From Lates calcarifer (taxonomy: Eukaryota; Chordata; Actinopteri; Centropomidae), in the NCBI RefSeq assembly GCF_001640805.2, contig NC_066838.1, positions 19,526,749 through 19,590,748 of the forward strand: a stretch of DNA of 64,000 nucleotides. The letters run 5' to 3'. Below, one piece after another: positions 19,174-32,100 of the stretch. Position 1 is the first letter of the stretch, and each line of letters begins with the position of its first letter. The notes under the pieces were generated by a model, which did no database searches, was not told the DNA's origin, and worked only from the letters and a program-made list of their open reading frames with translations. The position numbers were made by a program, and so were the translations under genes.

Positions 19174-22100
19174 TCAGAATTCTTTCTGAAGATCTACAAG
19201 AAAAAAGGATAAAAGAAAATTAAGGTAGACAAAGCTGAAAAGTTGCTGTGTCATCATTGAATCTACCAAAACTACAACGTACCACTCTTTCTGAGAAGTT
19301 CTCCTTTCCATGAGCGAGCCATTCCATCCAGAAACCGATCAAAGCATTTCACGTACTTTGCCAGACTAGTTCTTTTGAAATCTGTGAAGAAAGGTCATCA
19401 GTGAGATAAAATGTTCAGTTGTACTGGACCTAAATTTATCAAACTATTGAAAGTGACATTTTGGACTTAAAAGTAAAAGCACTATACTTTTATTCTTACT
19501 TGCAAACTTAACAATAAATATGGCAGATGTTTTCTGATTGGCTATTCCTGCTGCGCTCATACATGTAATTAATCACATAATCCCTTGAGAACCGATCTTA
19601 CACTACGCTGTAGGTAAGAGTAGGTTTCTTGATAAATGTGTCTTGTTGTTCACAAGAAAACTTATTCAGCAAAAACTAAAAAACTCATAGGTTCACAGCG
19701 ATTCAGCAATTCCTATGATTTCTTATTATAGGAGGAATAAGCAGATAAGGCCCTCTGCATCTACTCAGTACCTGCAATACGTTTTGGGGATATTTTCATA
19801 TCAAAGAAAAACAAATTTATGCAGGAGGAATGTACCAGATTACCTTGTATCAGCCTGCTTATAACTTTGACACAAGGACAGAGAAATCTAAAGCTTGCTT
19901 CAGAATTTCACCTCTGATCTTCCGTCTCTCTGCTGCATCCATCTCGTTTTCCTTCTCCTTCGTGTCCTCTAACTCCTCTTCTCCTGTTCTGGGCCGGTCC
20001 AGCTCCTCGCAGATCAGACTGGAAGAAAAAGTTACAACATCAGCTCTAACAAGCATCAAACACTGCACGCAAAAGAGCATGAGACATGAAATTATCACTT
20101 ACCTGATTGTGGGCACAGCAAAAGGATCAAACGTGTCTAATTCTGTGAGGTCAATGGGAACAGAAATGCGTCCTGGCCAGAGTTAAAAGAGAGAGATCAC
20201 AGTCAGTGCCATATTCATCATGTGGCCTTGATCAGATCTCATTAGATCTATGCTCACCTGTTTTGGGGTGGACACTGAAGGGGCTCTTCAGCAAATGGTT
20301 CACTCCTTTACTGACATTCACATCGAGCCGTGGGTAACAATACTGCAGCATGATTTCTTTCTCAAAGTGTTGGCCCTTCTTTGCAGTAGACTGGAAGAAG
20401 AAAGACGCATCACTGCCTCTGTCTTGATCATAAGCCCTCTTGTTGGAATGTGTAGAAAAACAATTAGAGAATTACCAACCTGCTTCCTGCTCGCTTCATC
20501 CAAGACGTGTTTCCATCGGCTCTCAGGTTTCTTCTCATTTTGGAAGCGCTGCTGCAATTCTTTTCTAACATGTAAGAACTGAGTTAAGGTCAAGAAAGAA
20601 AATGCAGTTTTTTCCATTAAACAACAGCTCTACTGCAGTTGTTCTTGAGATACATATGAAATTCTAGAAAGGATATCTTCAGGCACAAGTGCCAGCACTT
20701 TGTCTACAGACTCCTTGCGACTGAGTATCTCCTGTCCCTGTAGAGCGTACTGGGAAAAGTAATTCTCCACCACTGTCAGAGACTCTCTGTTGAAATACAG
20801 GCACAGACTCTTTAAACAGTCTATATCCAACAGAAGCAACAACCTCAAGAACAATCAGTGAAATTAGACACAAACGCAGTAACAGATTCAAACTAACCGT
20901 CACACAGAAAATGATCTCACTCTTACCTGATAAAAGGATGAATTGGATCAGTAAGCACTACTTTCTTCACTGTCTCCTCACCACCCTGTCAATCAGCAAT
21001 GACACAGTACATCACATCTCAAAAAAAAAAAACCTTACTGATTCTTACATACAAGTACTTAACTGACTGACAGTCAAAGTCAGTTTTGAAATTCCAAGCT
21101 ATACCCATTGATTAATTGAATAGTTATATATATGTATATAACATAATGCAAACTGATTACCTTGGATCAGGCACAGTAACACTAACAAAACATAACAGAC
21201 CAAATAAGTTTTTTTTTGCAGGAGACTAAATGCTGCACAAAAAAAAGGAATCAATGGACGAGATAGGAAGGATTCCCGTGTTTACAGCTCACAGACATTT
21301 GTGATGCCAAAGTTGTTGTGATGCCATCAACTTTGGCTGATGTGAGGCATCCATGTTTGGTTTGCAGGCAATTACAGATTATTCAGCTTTTAGAAAAAAA
21401 CAGTTTTTCCATTGTAATTATGACTTTGATGCTGATATTAATGTGATTTACAAGTCAAAAAATGTACTTGTGATAACTCCAATACGACACAAATGCAGCA
21501 AAAGTAATCTGTGGCATTGCAGATCCAAAATATTGTTACCCTGTTCCTAACGGCTTTGAAAAAATGACTCTCCTTCAATATGCTAAACTAAATATAACAC
21601 ATTTGATATACACAGTTATGAAGACGAAAGCCCAAGTCTGTCATAATCATCTAATAAAAGCTAAAATTACCTTCACCAGGCTCAGGTATTCTGCAACAGC
21701 AGAGCGAGCAGCTACAGAGAGCTTCCTGGCAGCTTCATCACACACCCAGCAATGCACTCCTCTTCTGCCAGAATAAACCCACAGCAGGTGCTGGAAGCCA
21801 AAGTCCTCTGGAATATCACATAAAACAAAAACAAGTTGTGCCAAAAATCAAGGATAACACGAACAGATGGCTTACACAGAATCTATGATAAACAAACCTC
21901 GCAGAGCTCTATCCAGGATACGAATAGCGATGGTCATCAGGGTCCAGCACTTGGAGCAAATGTCTGCAGCACTAAAATTAGAGTTTGTGTTATCTCAGTG
22001 ATGTGGCTATCAGGATATGCGGAATTATGTGGCTGTTTACAGTCACTCCTCAGTGTACAATAAGACACTGACACATCAGCAAAATGAACCACATAATCCA

Positions 22101-23234
22101 TTTACCTGCAGCAGCTTCTGACATCATCATAATCTGTCATATCAATATCAAACACCAGCTCCTTCTCCAGCGCCTGGAAGGTTCCTGACTTCACTGTGTT
22201 GTGTTGGTTCGGCTGTGGGTGACAAACAGAGAAAAACTTTCTCCGTATTTCTGCTCAAACAGCAAAGCAGCTGCAGTGACACAGTCAATCCTGTAAGAGT
22301 GCAACTAATAAGAGGATGCAGCCTTACCCTGTGACTGTATATCGCTCCAATGTCGATCTTGTAAGGGTTCATCTTCTGCATTTCCTTCTCCAGCTCGATC
22401 TGTGTGCTGAACGACTGGTAGCGGACGTAGATGTCATCTTTGAGCGTGAAGGAGAACTCTCGATTCTGGAAGTAGTTCTTCTGCACTGAGGTTGTAGAGG
22501 AAACAACACATTAGACTGCAATAGCATTAACTGCCTTTCAAACTCGTTCAGAGACAGACCAAATTCAGTTACCATCTTATTAGGTGCTAATACAACAGCC
22601 CTGTAATAAATCCCCTTAATGAAGGTTACAGTGCTAATTATGTAGACTACTCTCTGTTATGCAATAGTTAATCTCTTAGGGGGGGCCCGGGGTAAGGATT
22701 TGTTGCCAGGCACCTACTGACTTCGATAAAACAATAACCATTTTCATAAACTTTACATCAGCCAAAATAATAGAAACACCTGCCACCACAACGCATTACA
22801 ATATCTACAGCACAACAAACTACACTCTCTACATAGAGTTGCATCAACGCCTCTCTTACAAAAATGATAACCTTCATGAAGGGGGGATTTATTACAGAAC
22901 TGCTGTATTAGATTGCATTAGTTTTAGCTAGGTGTACCTAATAAACTGACAATTTAGTGCAATATGTCGCCAGCATGAAAACACAACAACCACGGTTGAC
23001 ACTGTGGAGATGGAGCATGCAACTGAGTCGCAAAACACTCAAGACTGTGCAAGAGCTCCAGTCAGTTAGCTTCCTAACATTATTTTTTGCTCTTCTTGCT
23101 AGCTTGTCTACCCACTGATACTCACCTCCTCCATAGTTTAGCCAGCGATAGTACTGGGAGAAGGGGAACAGCCGCCGGTAGTACAGCGGCAGTAAATCCG
23201 GCAGACAAGCCGGGTCATAATCTGAGGACGGCAT
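19174..23234 (-). CDS. prim1: DNA primase small (catalytic) subunit
   Basis: PRIM1 makes the RNA primers that DNA polymerase alpha extends, acting in the pol alpha-primase complex in the nucleus. Exons, in order: 23234-23126, 22485-22328, 22212-22106, 21971-21898, 21807-21671, 20985-20927, 20786-20677, 20571-20480, 20390-20258, 20172-20103, 20018-19912, 19381-19283 and 19193-19174. They give 424 aa (human 420). The protein opens [20 protein letters not shown]. The catalytic aspartates are in [10 protein letters not shown] (D111 and D113), with the third in RLDVNVSK (about D305). Zinc-binding cysteines are present in [11 protein letters not shown] (about 123, 124, 130, 133), and [12 protein letters not shown] is intact. 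The linker before the [12 protein letters not shown] motif is slightly shorter than in mammals. The intron between exons 7 and 8 is of the minor AT-AC class. Intron 1 carries a hairpin transposon. Confidence 0.96.
20572..20676 (-). other. prim1: U12-type AT-AC minor intron of prim1 (105 nt)
   Basis: On the gene strand the intron begins ATATCCTTTC, the U12 AT-AC donor consensus, and ends CTTAC. The branch-site match ACCTTAAC (20590-20583) places the branch adenosine 12 nt before the 3' splice site, inside the narrow U12 window. Splicing here is the only solution that joins ALVPE to [10 protein letters not shown] in frame, matching the family alignment (ALVPE-TIHDELQQSF in human). No GT-AG alternative fits. 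Confidence 0.92.
22570..22950. mobile_element. MITE-like inverted-repeat element in prim1 intron 1
   Basis: The left arm (about 22574-22628) reads TTATTAGGTGCTAATACAAC then CTGTAATAAATCCCC and GAAGGTTA. The right arm (about 22868-22948), reverse-complemented, reads TTTATTAGGTACACCTAGC then CTGTAATAAATCCCC and GAAGGTTA. The arms share more than 40 matching bases with small indels. There is no transposase frame, so this is a non-autonomous DNA element. TTTATTAGGTACACCT ends are frequent in fish genomes. Target-site duplications could not be defined by eye. Confidence 0.7.
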
Positions 23235-23640
23235 CACCTGGTAATAAAGTAACGACTACCGGTACCGGTGTGAATCGATATTAAAGCTAGACACAACTTC
23301 AAGCTGACAGTTCCAATGTGTTGTTTTACAGCGCGGGAAAACTCTCAAGGAGAGAACAGAAGCAATGGCACAAGGTTCAGACAATGACGTCGCTGACACG
23401 GGTGGGAACTTCCTTTGCAAGAAGATATTTTCCGAAAATCATCTCTCTGGTAGACTGACCACGAAGGAAATATGAAGCAAAAATACCACAATTTAACTGA
23501 ACTCGAAATACTTTCAAGATTATGAGATTATAAGGAGTCGGATTGTCTGTCTTTTCTTGACTCGAAGCTTGACTGAACCTTGTAATATTCGTCCTACAAC
23601 GAGTGAAACGGCGGAAGTGTCGCCAGGCGAGGAGTGGCTC
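23235..23640 (-). promoter_or_regulatory. prim1: prim1 5' flank and probable promoter
   Basis: The sequence upstream of the prim1 ATG has several CpGs and no obvious TATA box, consistent with a replication gene. No transcription start can be fixed from sequence alone. No divergent gene starts here that I can support. Confidence 0.4.
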
Positions 23641-26149
23641 ATGGGACGTGTAGTACTTTGACTCTGCTGTAAGTTTCCTTTTTAATTAATAAATTAAATA
23701 AATACAACAAATTAATATGAATGAGTTTTATGAGAATTATTGAATGAGTATTAACAGATGATGTAAATATGACCATAATAATAATAGCACGAAAAGAGAG
23801 AAAGAAAAATAATGATTTCATTCACATTATTGCATAAATAGATTACCATAACGACATAATCATACTGAAAATAAAGCTTTATATTCTTCTCCAGATGATC
23901 TGATGACATCAGGGGTGTAAAATAGCTGTCTTCCTTACGATATGTACATTTAATAGCTTTCCATTCATTCCACAGTGTAAATCATAGTGAATGCAGATTT
24001 TTGCTTTTCTAAAACTGAGAGTGAATAGTAACTAATAAATAATACAAATAATTAACGTAATAAATATAATAATAAATATGCATGATAAATATATTACAAT
24101 GAAAGTATTTTTTCAAAGATGCAAGTTTCTTTGCAATGGTAAAATGCACTGAGTACATTTTGTGTTGTAAAAGAAATTTCATATATAATTTAGAAATCAT
24201 TAAGATGTGCTATAAATTCAGGGGGATACTATCAAGACGCTTTATGTTGTAAATACTGGCAATACCATGAATCTTTGCCATAGATATCTGTTGCTTCGGT
24301 GTATTCAACTCCACCGAGAAAACAGGAGGAAAACGTAGCTGGACCCCTCATGTTCATTGTGTTCTGATTTTATGGCTCATTTGTGCTGCACTTTCTGTGA
24401 CCACATCTTTAGGGGGCAGTACAGTACCATGACAATACTTACTGGTTGCCACATTGAACCCCATTTCAGTATCAATTGAAGATAACTGGTGCTGAAACGC
24501 TCACTGGTTGTCTAGTTTCTTAAGGCTGCAAAAAGACCATGAAACATTCAGCATTGAGATGTAATTCATATATCATATATATATGACAGGGATCATGATG
24601 TAGGATCCAGAGGACGACACAAGCACCCTCTTTTGTTTCTTTTTGCATACACAACTCTATATATACTCATTTTGATTTGGCTTATATCCAAAGCAACTTA
24701 CATGTGAGTGACAACATTCAAGCTTCAATACAGTGGGAGACCATGAAGTAAGCACCAAGTACTAAATCTGTTCAGTAAGACAAAGTGCAAGTAGATCAGG
24801 TCAATTGGTTTAATTTATGCCAATTCTCCTTTTTGTCAGATGCAGTTGCAGGTACATACAGCGCACATGGACAACGCCTACTTTGACATTTGAAAAGGGC
24901 ACTTTTGCTTTCAAGAAAAAAATTCAACCAATACTCTGGGCAGTTCACAAAGTCTAGTGGCAACATGGGTTGCTTAAAAATAATGATGTGGCTTTATTGT
25001 TGTATTTTCATGCAGCCGGTCTGAAACTCCATCTCACTGAAGTGGCACTGTTCACACTGAAGGTTGAGAGCTGTGCAGCATTAAGAGCTCTTGTCAGTTA
25101 TTGTACTTTTGATATAAAATAACACTCACCCTTTGCACTGAGCATTAGATATGATTAGCTCTATAATTTTATTCATTCTGTCTCATCTCCTGACTTGTTC
25201 ACTGTTGTCAATAGAACCACTCTCTATAATTTCCTTCTCTGCCTCTCTCATTTTGCCTGTATTTTGCAGTTCAGTGAAAATTTGACAGAATGCAAATGTC
25301 AAGACATTTTTCATACAAACCTTTTTAACTACACTGCTGCTGCTAGCAGATGTATTAAATCAAATGTAACCTTCCTTCACTGAGGGCACGCTCAACTTGT
25401 CGCTGGTGAAAGGTACATGTGAGGCTTTTAAGGGAAAAATAATCTTGTCAGCATATCAGTATTTTTTGTGCACAACTGACTAACCAAGGCACCTCCACTC
25501 ATATGCACTCCATTTAATCCATTATTTTTTTTTCATAACTGTCAGACAGGTAGATGTTGAGACTGAGGAAAACCCTCCACTATTGCAATTACCCAGCTAT
25601 TAGCATACCAGGCTACAGTATATGAAATACCTGCACACTAAATTAATGGTAATGAACTAGTTTCTTCTTTACAGCATCGGTGAACTGTGCCATGTTCAAC
25701 AGCAATTAAGAGACAGGTATTACCAATACATTTCCACTTCATGATTGCACTTGTGTTTATGGTAATATTCTTTAATCATACCCTGATTTACATAATGCAA
25801 AAGCTCTCAACCACATCATACTTGAATTATGCAAATGATTTCGCTCCAAGGCAAAGGGGATGTGATGGGCTTTTCTTTTTTGGGTCCTTTCTTAGAAATG
25901 ATTTGGAATGGACTTGGGATTAATCCCGACTGTCGACTCTGCTGATTCCGTACTAACATTCCCACTGTGTGTTAATATTTGTGGTGCATATTAATGCACA
26001 TTACATACAGTAGCTCCTGACCTAAAGCATTGCTAGCCATTTTTAAACTGTTATACTTGAGCTTGATCCAGACATGTAAACAGATACCACTTTAACAGAT
26101 ATTTACTGCTTGCAAACATCCACACGCACACATTCCGCCCACTTCTGTC

Positions 26150-26425
26150 TTTGTTAGGACATCCAATGCATTTCCAAGCCTTTTACCATAACCTCAACCA
26201 TCACAACTGAATGCCTAACCCCAACCCTAACCCAAACCTAATTCTAACCTGAACCCTAAAACCAAGTCTTAATCCTCAAACATCAATTTGTATTTGTGAG
26301 GACCAGAGGCTAAAATGTCCTCACTCCATAAAGTCTACAACTCAAGCTGGTCCTTACAAAGATAGAGGTACACACATGGCAGAAGTCCAGTCAGGCTAAA
26401 GTCCTCACCGGGATATAAGAACAAG

Positions 26426-26465
<40 letters not shown>

Positions 26466-26470
26466 ATACA
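26150..26470. repeat. TAACCC-rich dispersed repeat ending in a (CA)n microsatellite
   Basis: Degenerate CTAACCCCAACCCTAACCC units (26215-26270) are followed by GTGAGGACCAGAGGCTAAAATG, GTCCTTACAAAGATAGAGGT and then a CA run (26428-26463). This composite occurs widely in fish genomes as a dispersed repeat. The telomere-like units are part of it, not evidence of a chromosome end. A possibly related diverged stretch lies at 36800-36910. Confidence 0.6.
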
Positions 26471-26899
26471 CACAGCACTAAATGTCAGTGGGGCAACTTA
26501 GGTAAACAGAAGCACGGGGTGAAAATGTAACTTCCAGCCCTGTGTATGATAAATCTAGGTCAGACAGTCACCAGGTGCCCATGGAGCACGTCAGCCAGCG
26601 CTATAGGTCAACATGTTAGCTGTACAGGAAGAGTCATGCTTTGGGGATTATATAAAAGTCACTGCATCTTCAGGTGACCAAAGTGTGCCCCATCTCAGAG
26701 TGCTGTTGCCTCTCATCAGAAAAACACTGGCGACACACTCAGTAGAAAACCTCTCAAACATGTTCTGCAGTAGCGCTGAACACATTACCAAATACCATAT
26801 ATCACATTATGTGATGGTGTTGATGTTGATTCAAAAGCCCCAAAAATGGAAACCTTTCTAGACTCTAGTAATTCTATGCATTAACAAGGTCCAGTAATA

Positions 26900-27040
26900 G
26901 AGCCTGGAGGTGATTAGCTTAGCTTAGCATAAAGAGCGGAAGCAAGGGGAAACAGGAGCCTGGCTGAAAACTGCACCTACTAGTGTCCCTTGAGCTCACT
27001 TCTTGACATGTTACAGTATATTTTGTTTGTTTAATCTATA
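26900..27040 (+). repeat. TAGCTTAGCTTAGC-family repeat copy
   Basis: The copy contains GATTAGCTTAGCTTAGCATA, AAGAGCGGAAGCAAGGGG and AAACAGGAGCCTGGCTG, the core of a common teleost dispersed repeat. Only the core is preserved; flanks are diverged. Confidence 0.6.
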
Positions 27041-28254
27041 CACAGAGTAAACAGGACAAACTGTTTTACAGTGCTGTAACTACTTCTTGGCAAACAGCGG
27101 CTGGGTGTGGTGACTGCCTGGAATCTCTGTTTTCCATGTATATATCATCGCCAGAGAGAGTGGTCACCTCTTTAATTCTCCCATTGTGTCACAGTTGAAA
27201 TGTATCATTGTTAAAACCAAAAGAAAGATAAGGATTTCTCCACAGTGGAGCAAAGGAAAACAGGGATTCACTGAGACAGATTGAGTTATCAACTGAATGT
27301 AACTCAGTGTTTGGAAAGTCAAAGATACAGTATGTCAACAAAGAAGGAGAAATTGAGGGAATGAAGCATCAAGTGGAAGTAAGTAACTGTTTGCATTAGT
27401 GTACGTGTATCTTGCTTTCAGTGAAGCAAGACAGAGGGGCACAGTTTACCTTGCTTCTTTTTGCACTAGGCAGCAGGTGCAATTGACATCCCCATCCAGA
27501 GTTGCACATTATACATTAATGGCATCAAAGAGCCGTCTGTGACAGTTGAGCGGTTGTTTCCATTTACACGTGGCACAACACGCCATGCTCCACTTCCTCT
27601 CCAAATGGCTGACACTCTCGAATTCTCTGTTATACTTCAGATTGATGAAGCCATCTGTCATGTATTGGGGGGGTTGGCAGGCAGCATTTGGCCCTGTACG
27701 CTGCACGCTACTTATTGTATAAACATATGTAAAGTCACTCATATGTTTCATGTAAAAATAATTGCATGAATCCTCACGTGGCTGTACCGCACAGTTGGTT
27801 GGAAGGATAAACACATTAAAGCACATGAGAGAAACATTTAGAGCAAATTCTGATTAGCTGGATATTTGTGTAATGTCCTGCTTTGAACCTTTTCATGTCA
27901 TTTTCAGCCAGTTCATTGTTTGACCTTTGAACTGAGATATTACAAGGCTTTGAGGTCATAAAACTCCCAAAACATGCAAAATAATACTACCACCACTAGT
28001 GGTGCCAGATGATTGATGAGGTTAACTTTCTGATTACTTAAGTTTTCACACAAAAAGCAATGCTAATAGCATGTACATTAATCAGATTTTCCTGTGAGGC
28101 TGTTGAAATATATTTGAGTATTTCTTTCTGTTTCAGCTGTGAATAAAATTAGATTTATGACTTCTTGCCAAAGACACATCATGTTTTCCATGAAGAGGAT
28201 ATGAGACAACAAAACCCCCCTGAAACTTTACCACATTCACACCATCTCTCAGTG

Positions 28255-28500
28255 TTTAGTTAAAGTAGTAGTTCAAAATTTTTGGAATAGCTATTGAAGA
28301 TGAGAGTAGATGAAAAAATCAATATTCGCTCTCATACTTGTTCATTATATTGTGTTTGATGGGGACAATGGCATAAATTTTCAGCCTCTCTCTCTTGGAA
28401 AGCATTAGTGTTGAGGTTATAGAGCTCATGGGCTACTTTTTATACCTTAGGCCAGAGCCAGACTAGCTGTTCCACCCTGCTTCCAGTCTTTGTACTAAGC
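28255..28500. repeat. TAGCTTAGC-family repeat copy near the rnd1 promoter
   Basis: It begins TTAAAGTAGTAGTTCAAAAT and ends GAGCCAGACTAGCTGTTCC then GCTTCCAGTCTTTGTACTAAG, the reverse complement of the family core. It lies about 500 bp upstream of rnd1. Confidence 0.55.
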
Positions 28501-28955
28501 AAAGGTGTTGGCTGTAGTTTAATATTTAGTGCACAGATATCAGAGAACAATATTGAACTTCTAACACCTAACTTCTGACAAGAAAATGAATCATTTCCAA
28601 ATTTCCCAAGAGGTCGAACTAAAGCCATGATCAAACTCCAGCACAGACTCACGTGCACCCTGGCATCTAATGTGTGTTTGAGGTCAGGTGTTTGTATGTG
28701 GATTTTGAGTTTATATTATTCAATTAAAAACCTTCACATTCTAGGAATCTCATGATCCCTACTACATCCCTACTTTTGACTGGAAAGTATAAACGATCCA
28801 AATGATACAAAAAAATAATCCCCCTATGTGTTTTCTGGACGCAAATTTACGGTTGATGTGTGAGGGTGGTGTAGGTGATACGTTGAGGGGACTCGGGATT
28901 TTAATTATTTGTAAAAAACCTGTCTACAGCCCTGCAGTGCTGCCCCTCCTCCTCC

Positions 28956-29139
28956 GGCTCGCTCATTGGTTGGCGCGACAATATAAAGTTCCGCAGTGAC
29001 TCCCTCATTGACTGCTGCTCTGCCTGCCTCCCTCACTCACTGACTGACTGACTGTCTGCCCGAGCAGGAGGGACATACCTTGTTATTTCCACTCTTTTCC
29101 CTTTTCTGAAAGTCTCCCTGGTTTATTCATCCCCACACC
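28956..29139 (+). promoter_or_regulatory. rnd1: rnd1 core promoter and 5' UTR
   Basis: An inverted CCAAT box (ATTGGTTGG, about 28965-28973) lies in a GC-rich stretch, followed by a TATA box ATATAAAG at 28981-28988. Transcription would start near 29010-29015, leaving a 5' UTR of about 125 nt before ATG at 29140. A TATA-containing promoter suits an inducible gene such as RND1. Confidence 0.65.
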
Positions 29140-32100
29140 ATGAAGGAAAGAAGACTCACGCAGCCTTTTGTAGCGCGGTGTAAACTAGTGCTGGTTGGAG
29201 ATGTCCAATGCGGGAAAACAGCGATGTTACAAGTGTTGGCCAAGGACTGCTATCCGGAGGTATGAGGTTTATCTACACATTTAACGTTTGCAGTTGTTGT
29301 AGCAACATTTTTATTTTATTTTATTTTATTTTATTTATTTATTTATTTGGTTAATTCTCGTACGTGAGAAAGAATAATTCCTTTAATACTTTTAATGGAC
29401 CTAGATTATATTATACTTAATGGGATTTCCGACACTGTATAGGTCTGTGCTACTTAATCTGAATTTATTGATAATTTATTAATTATATATACTTTTCCCC
29501 TGTATATTTATATTACCAATAAATACTCCCGTGGTACCATTAATATTATGCAACGTATTGGAATGACATATGCTACATGTGTAGTTGAGATTATTTGACT
29601 GTTCAGCTTTGTGAACTAAAACTATTAAAAAATACCGTTGTGAAGTAGGTGATATACTGTAGGTCAAAATGTGTCAGCACTGCTGAATCTATGAATTGAT
29701 TTAGTTATTGATTTATTGTGTCAGTGACTAAAATAACAATGCTTCATAAATTGTCTCTTATTTTCTATAATTGTTTATCATACTTTTTGCTGTTGGTCAG
29801 TCTCAGTAAATCCATCTCTTTCCTCTTTTCTTTAATTGTTCATTTCTAGACTTACGTTCCCACTGTGTTTGAGAACTACACAGCCTGTTTGGAGCTCGAA
29901 GACCAGCGTGTGGAGCTCAGCCTCTGGGACACATCAGGTGAGGATTGCTCTCTTTTTTTCTCTCTCTCTACTTGCCCGCTGTTTGATAAAACTGAATGTT
30001 TCACTCACGGACAGTTTAAAAGCCACGCAGCGTGTCATGGTTCAATGCTTTGCACTTGAGCAGTTAGTTAAGTAGTGAGTTTCAGTGCTGTATTCATAGG
30101 TTGATTTGTGGAACCTGTTTACCCTCCCAACAACACAGTCATCCTGGAGTAGGGTAACAACTCTAAATGCCCCCCTGTCCATTGTTTTGCTTAGTGTTGT
30201 TGCTGTTTACCCAGGCGGCACTATCTGTCAGGCCTGTTTTGATGCCGTTAAGCAGCTTTTCACTAGTGTGAAATCTGGTGAGAGATCTTCCCTGAAAACA
30301 TGATGCAGACATTGAATGACAGGCCTGAGGAACAAACCCTGCCTGGATGAGTCAAAATACACAGTTTTATATGTGGGCTCCTCATAACCAAGCTATTATC
30401 AGGAATAACCTCTGTGGAAATAAATTACACACATACAAAGTACTAGTGCAAAACTTAATACAAAGTTTCATGTCCCCCCAGTATTATACTGGGGCCATGA
30501 GGTATGCAATAAGTTCTGTAAAATGTTGTAAAACTGGGGGCCTTTTTCAGTACATGGTAGTTTCTTTTTCTTTGTCTTGACTTGTTAATTTTGTTGCAGA
30601 CAGATCAGGGAGCTCTTCTATTGAATGGGTCAACTGTTTTTTACAGTACAGATGATGTTGGCCTGATGCAGGTGACCTCTGACTTCTACATGGAAGACTG
30701 CAAATTAAAAATCACAATAGAGTCACGTACTATATTCAGGAAAGTTTTTTTTTTTTTTTTTTTTTTTTTACTGTACAAACAATCTCTACAACAAAGATGT
30801 AAACAAAAGTGGGTGAATAATTTGGGATTCTCAAAATCAGACACATTTCTCTGCCAGCTTTATGATAAATACATACTATAGACACTACTATACTTACTAG
30901 AGCTAAAACGATTAATTGATTAATGATTTAATTTACCCTCCAGGCAGAAATGCCATGAATTTAATGGTTACAGCTTCTTCAGTGTGAGGTTTTAATGCTT
31001 TTCAATGTTCATCTTTTCACAATTCACAAGCTGATTAATCAAGAAAATAATATGCAGGTTAATCTATAAGTAAAATAACCATTACCTACATACAGATCAC
31101 AGAGCCAGTGTCTCTCCTACTTTTGGATTTTGGATCCAAAATGTCTAAAACGCTTGCAGCAGTTTTGAGTCTTGAAAATATGTTGCGAGCTGCGTGGAGA
31201 GGTTAATAGCAGTGGCCTACTGCCATAATGACCTCAAACATACAGTAAATTAATGTAAATAGGATCAATATGAAAAGCCGCCCGCAGTATAGATTTCTTT
31301 CATAACAGTACTGGCTGAGGCATTCTGCTCAGAGGAAGTTGAGCCGTGCCAGTTGGCCTGCAGAGGGGTTGTTTCACAGGGGAGAGGGGGATGCCTCGTC
31401 CAAGCAGGGGGTGGAAGTCTGTGGGCAAGCATGTGTGTTTGTGTGTGTCCTGCCTCACTATGTGTACAACTGTGTGTGTGAGTGTGTGTATGTTGCCCAT
31501 ACAGTCGCTGTGAACAGAAGGCACAAGTGAGGGATACTGAGAGAAAAGATATGCATGACCTCCCCACTGCCTTATGGTGTTTGCTGCCTAAAAAAAGGTC
31601 TTATGTAACTGAGACCAGCACTGAACTAATGTAGGTTTGTCTGTTTATCTCCCACGGAGTAAAAACTTTCTGGACAGTCACCCTTTCCAGAGGAAACATT
31701 GCATAAGACCTATTTACATCTGCAATGCACATAAACACACAGTTCCTGTCACTCTTTATTTTTCTTTTTCATTCTCTTTCATTATCTTTATTTATAACAT
31801 TGCTCCAGGTGTCCTGCTCTGTTAGAGGATGATCTTGGGCTGCAATTCATGATTATTTTCATAATTTATTAATTTGTTAATCTATCTTCTTGTTGTATCA
31901 AACCTAAAGATATTTAATTTATAATTTAGAAAAAAAAAAAAAAAAAAAACCCTCACACTTGAAAAGCTGATCACAGAGAATGTCTGGCATTTTTGTTTGA
32001 AAAATTACTGAAATTATTAATCAATCATCAAAATAGTGGCTGATTTGTTTTCTTTTGAGCAACTAATCTTTAACATAAGATCAGAAGAGAAAAGGCTTAA

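Larger units (their letters stand above)
23641..28955. other. Intergenic region between prim1 and rnd1
   Basis: There is no supported gene in about 5.3 kb. It holds a TAACCC-like repeat with a CA tract (about 26150-26475) and two copies of the TAGCTTAGCTTAGC family (26900-27040 and 28255-28500), annotated separately. Everything else is AT-rich unassigned DNA. It joins the two conserved gene blocks of the window. Confidence 0.6.

Noticed and set aside
19194..19282. ATGATGA box C-like string in a prim1 intron
   Set aside because: No box D or terminal stem within range.
20630..20676. Read-through extension of prim1 exon 7 ([15 protein letters not shown] then stop)
   Set aside because: This is the retained U12 intron, not coding; splicing it restores the conserved VRKELQQRF continuation.
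26215..26270. Telomeric repeat block
   Set aside because: Units are degenerate, only about 55 bp and part of a dispersed repeat ending in CA; not a telomere.
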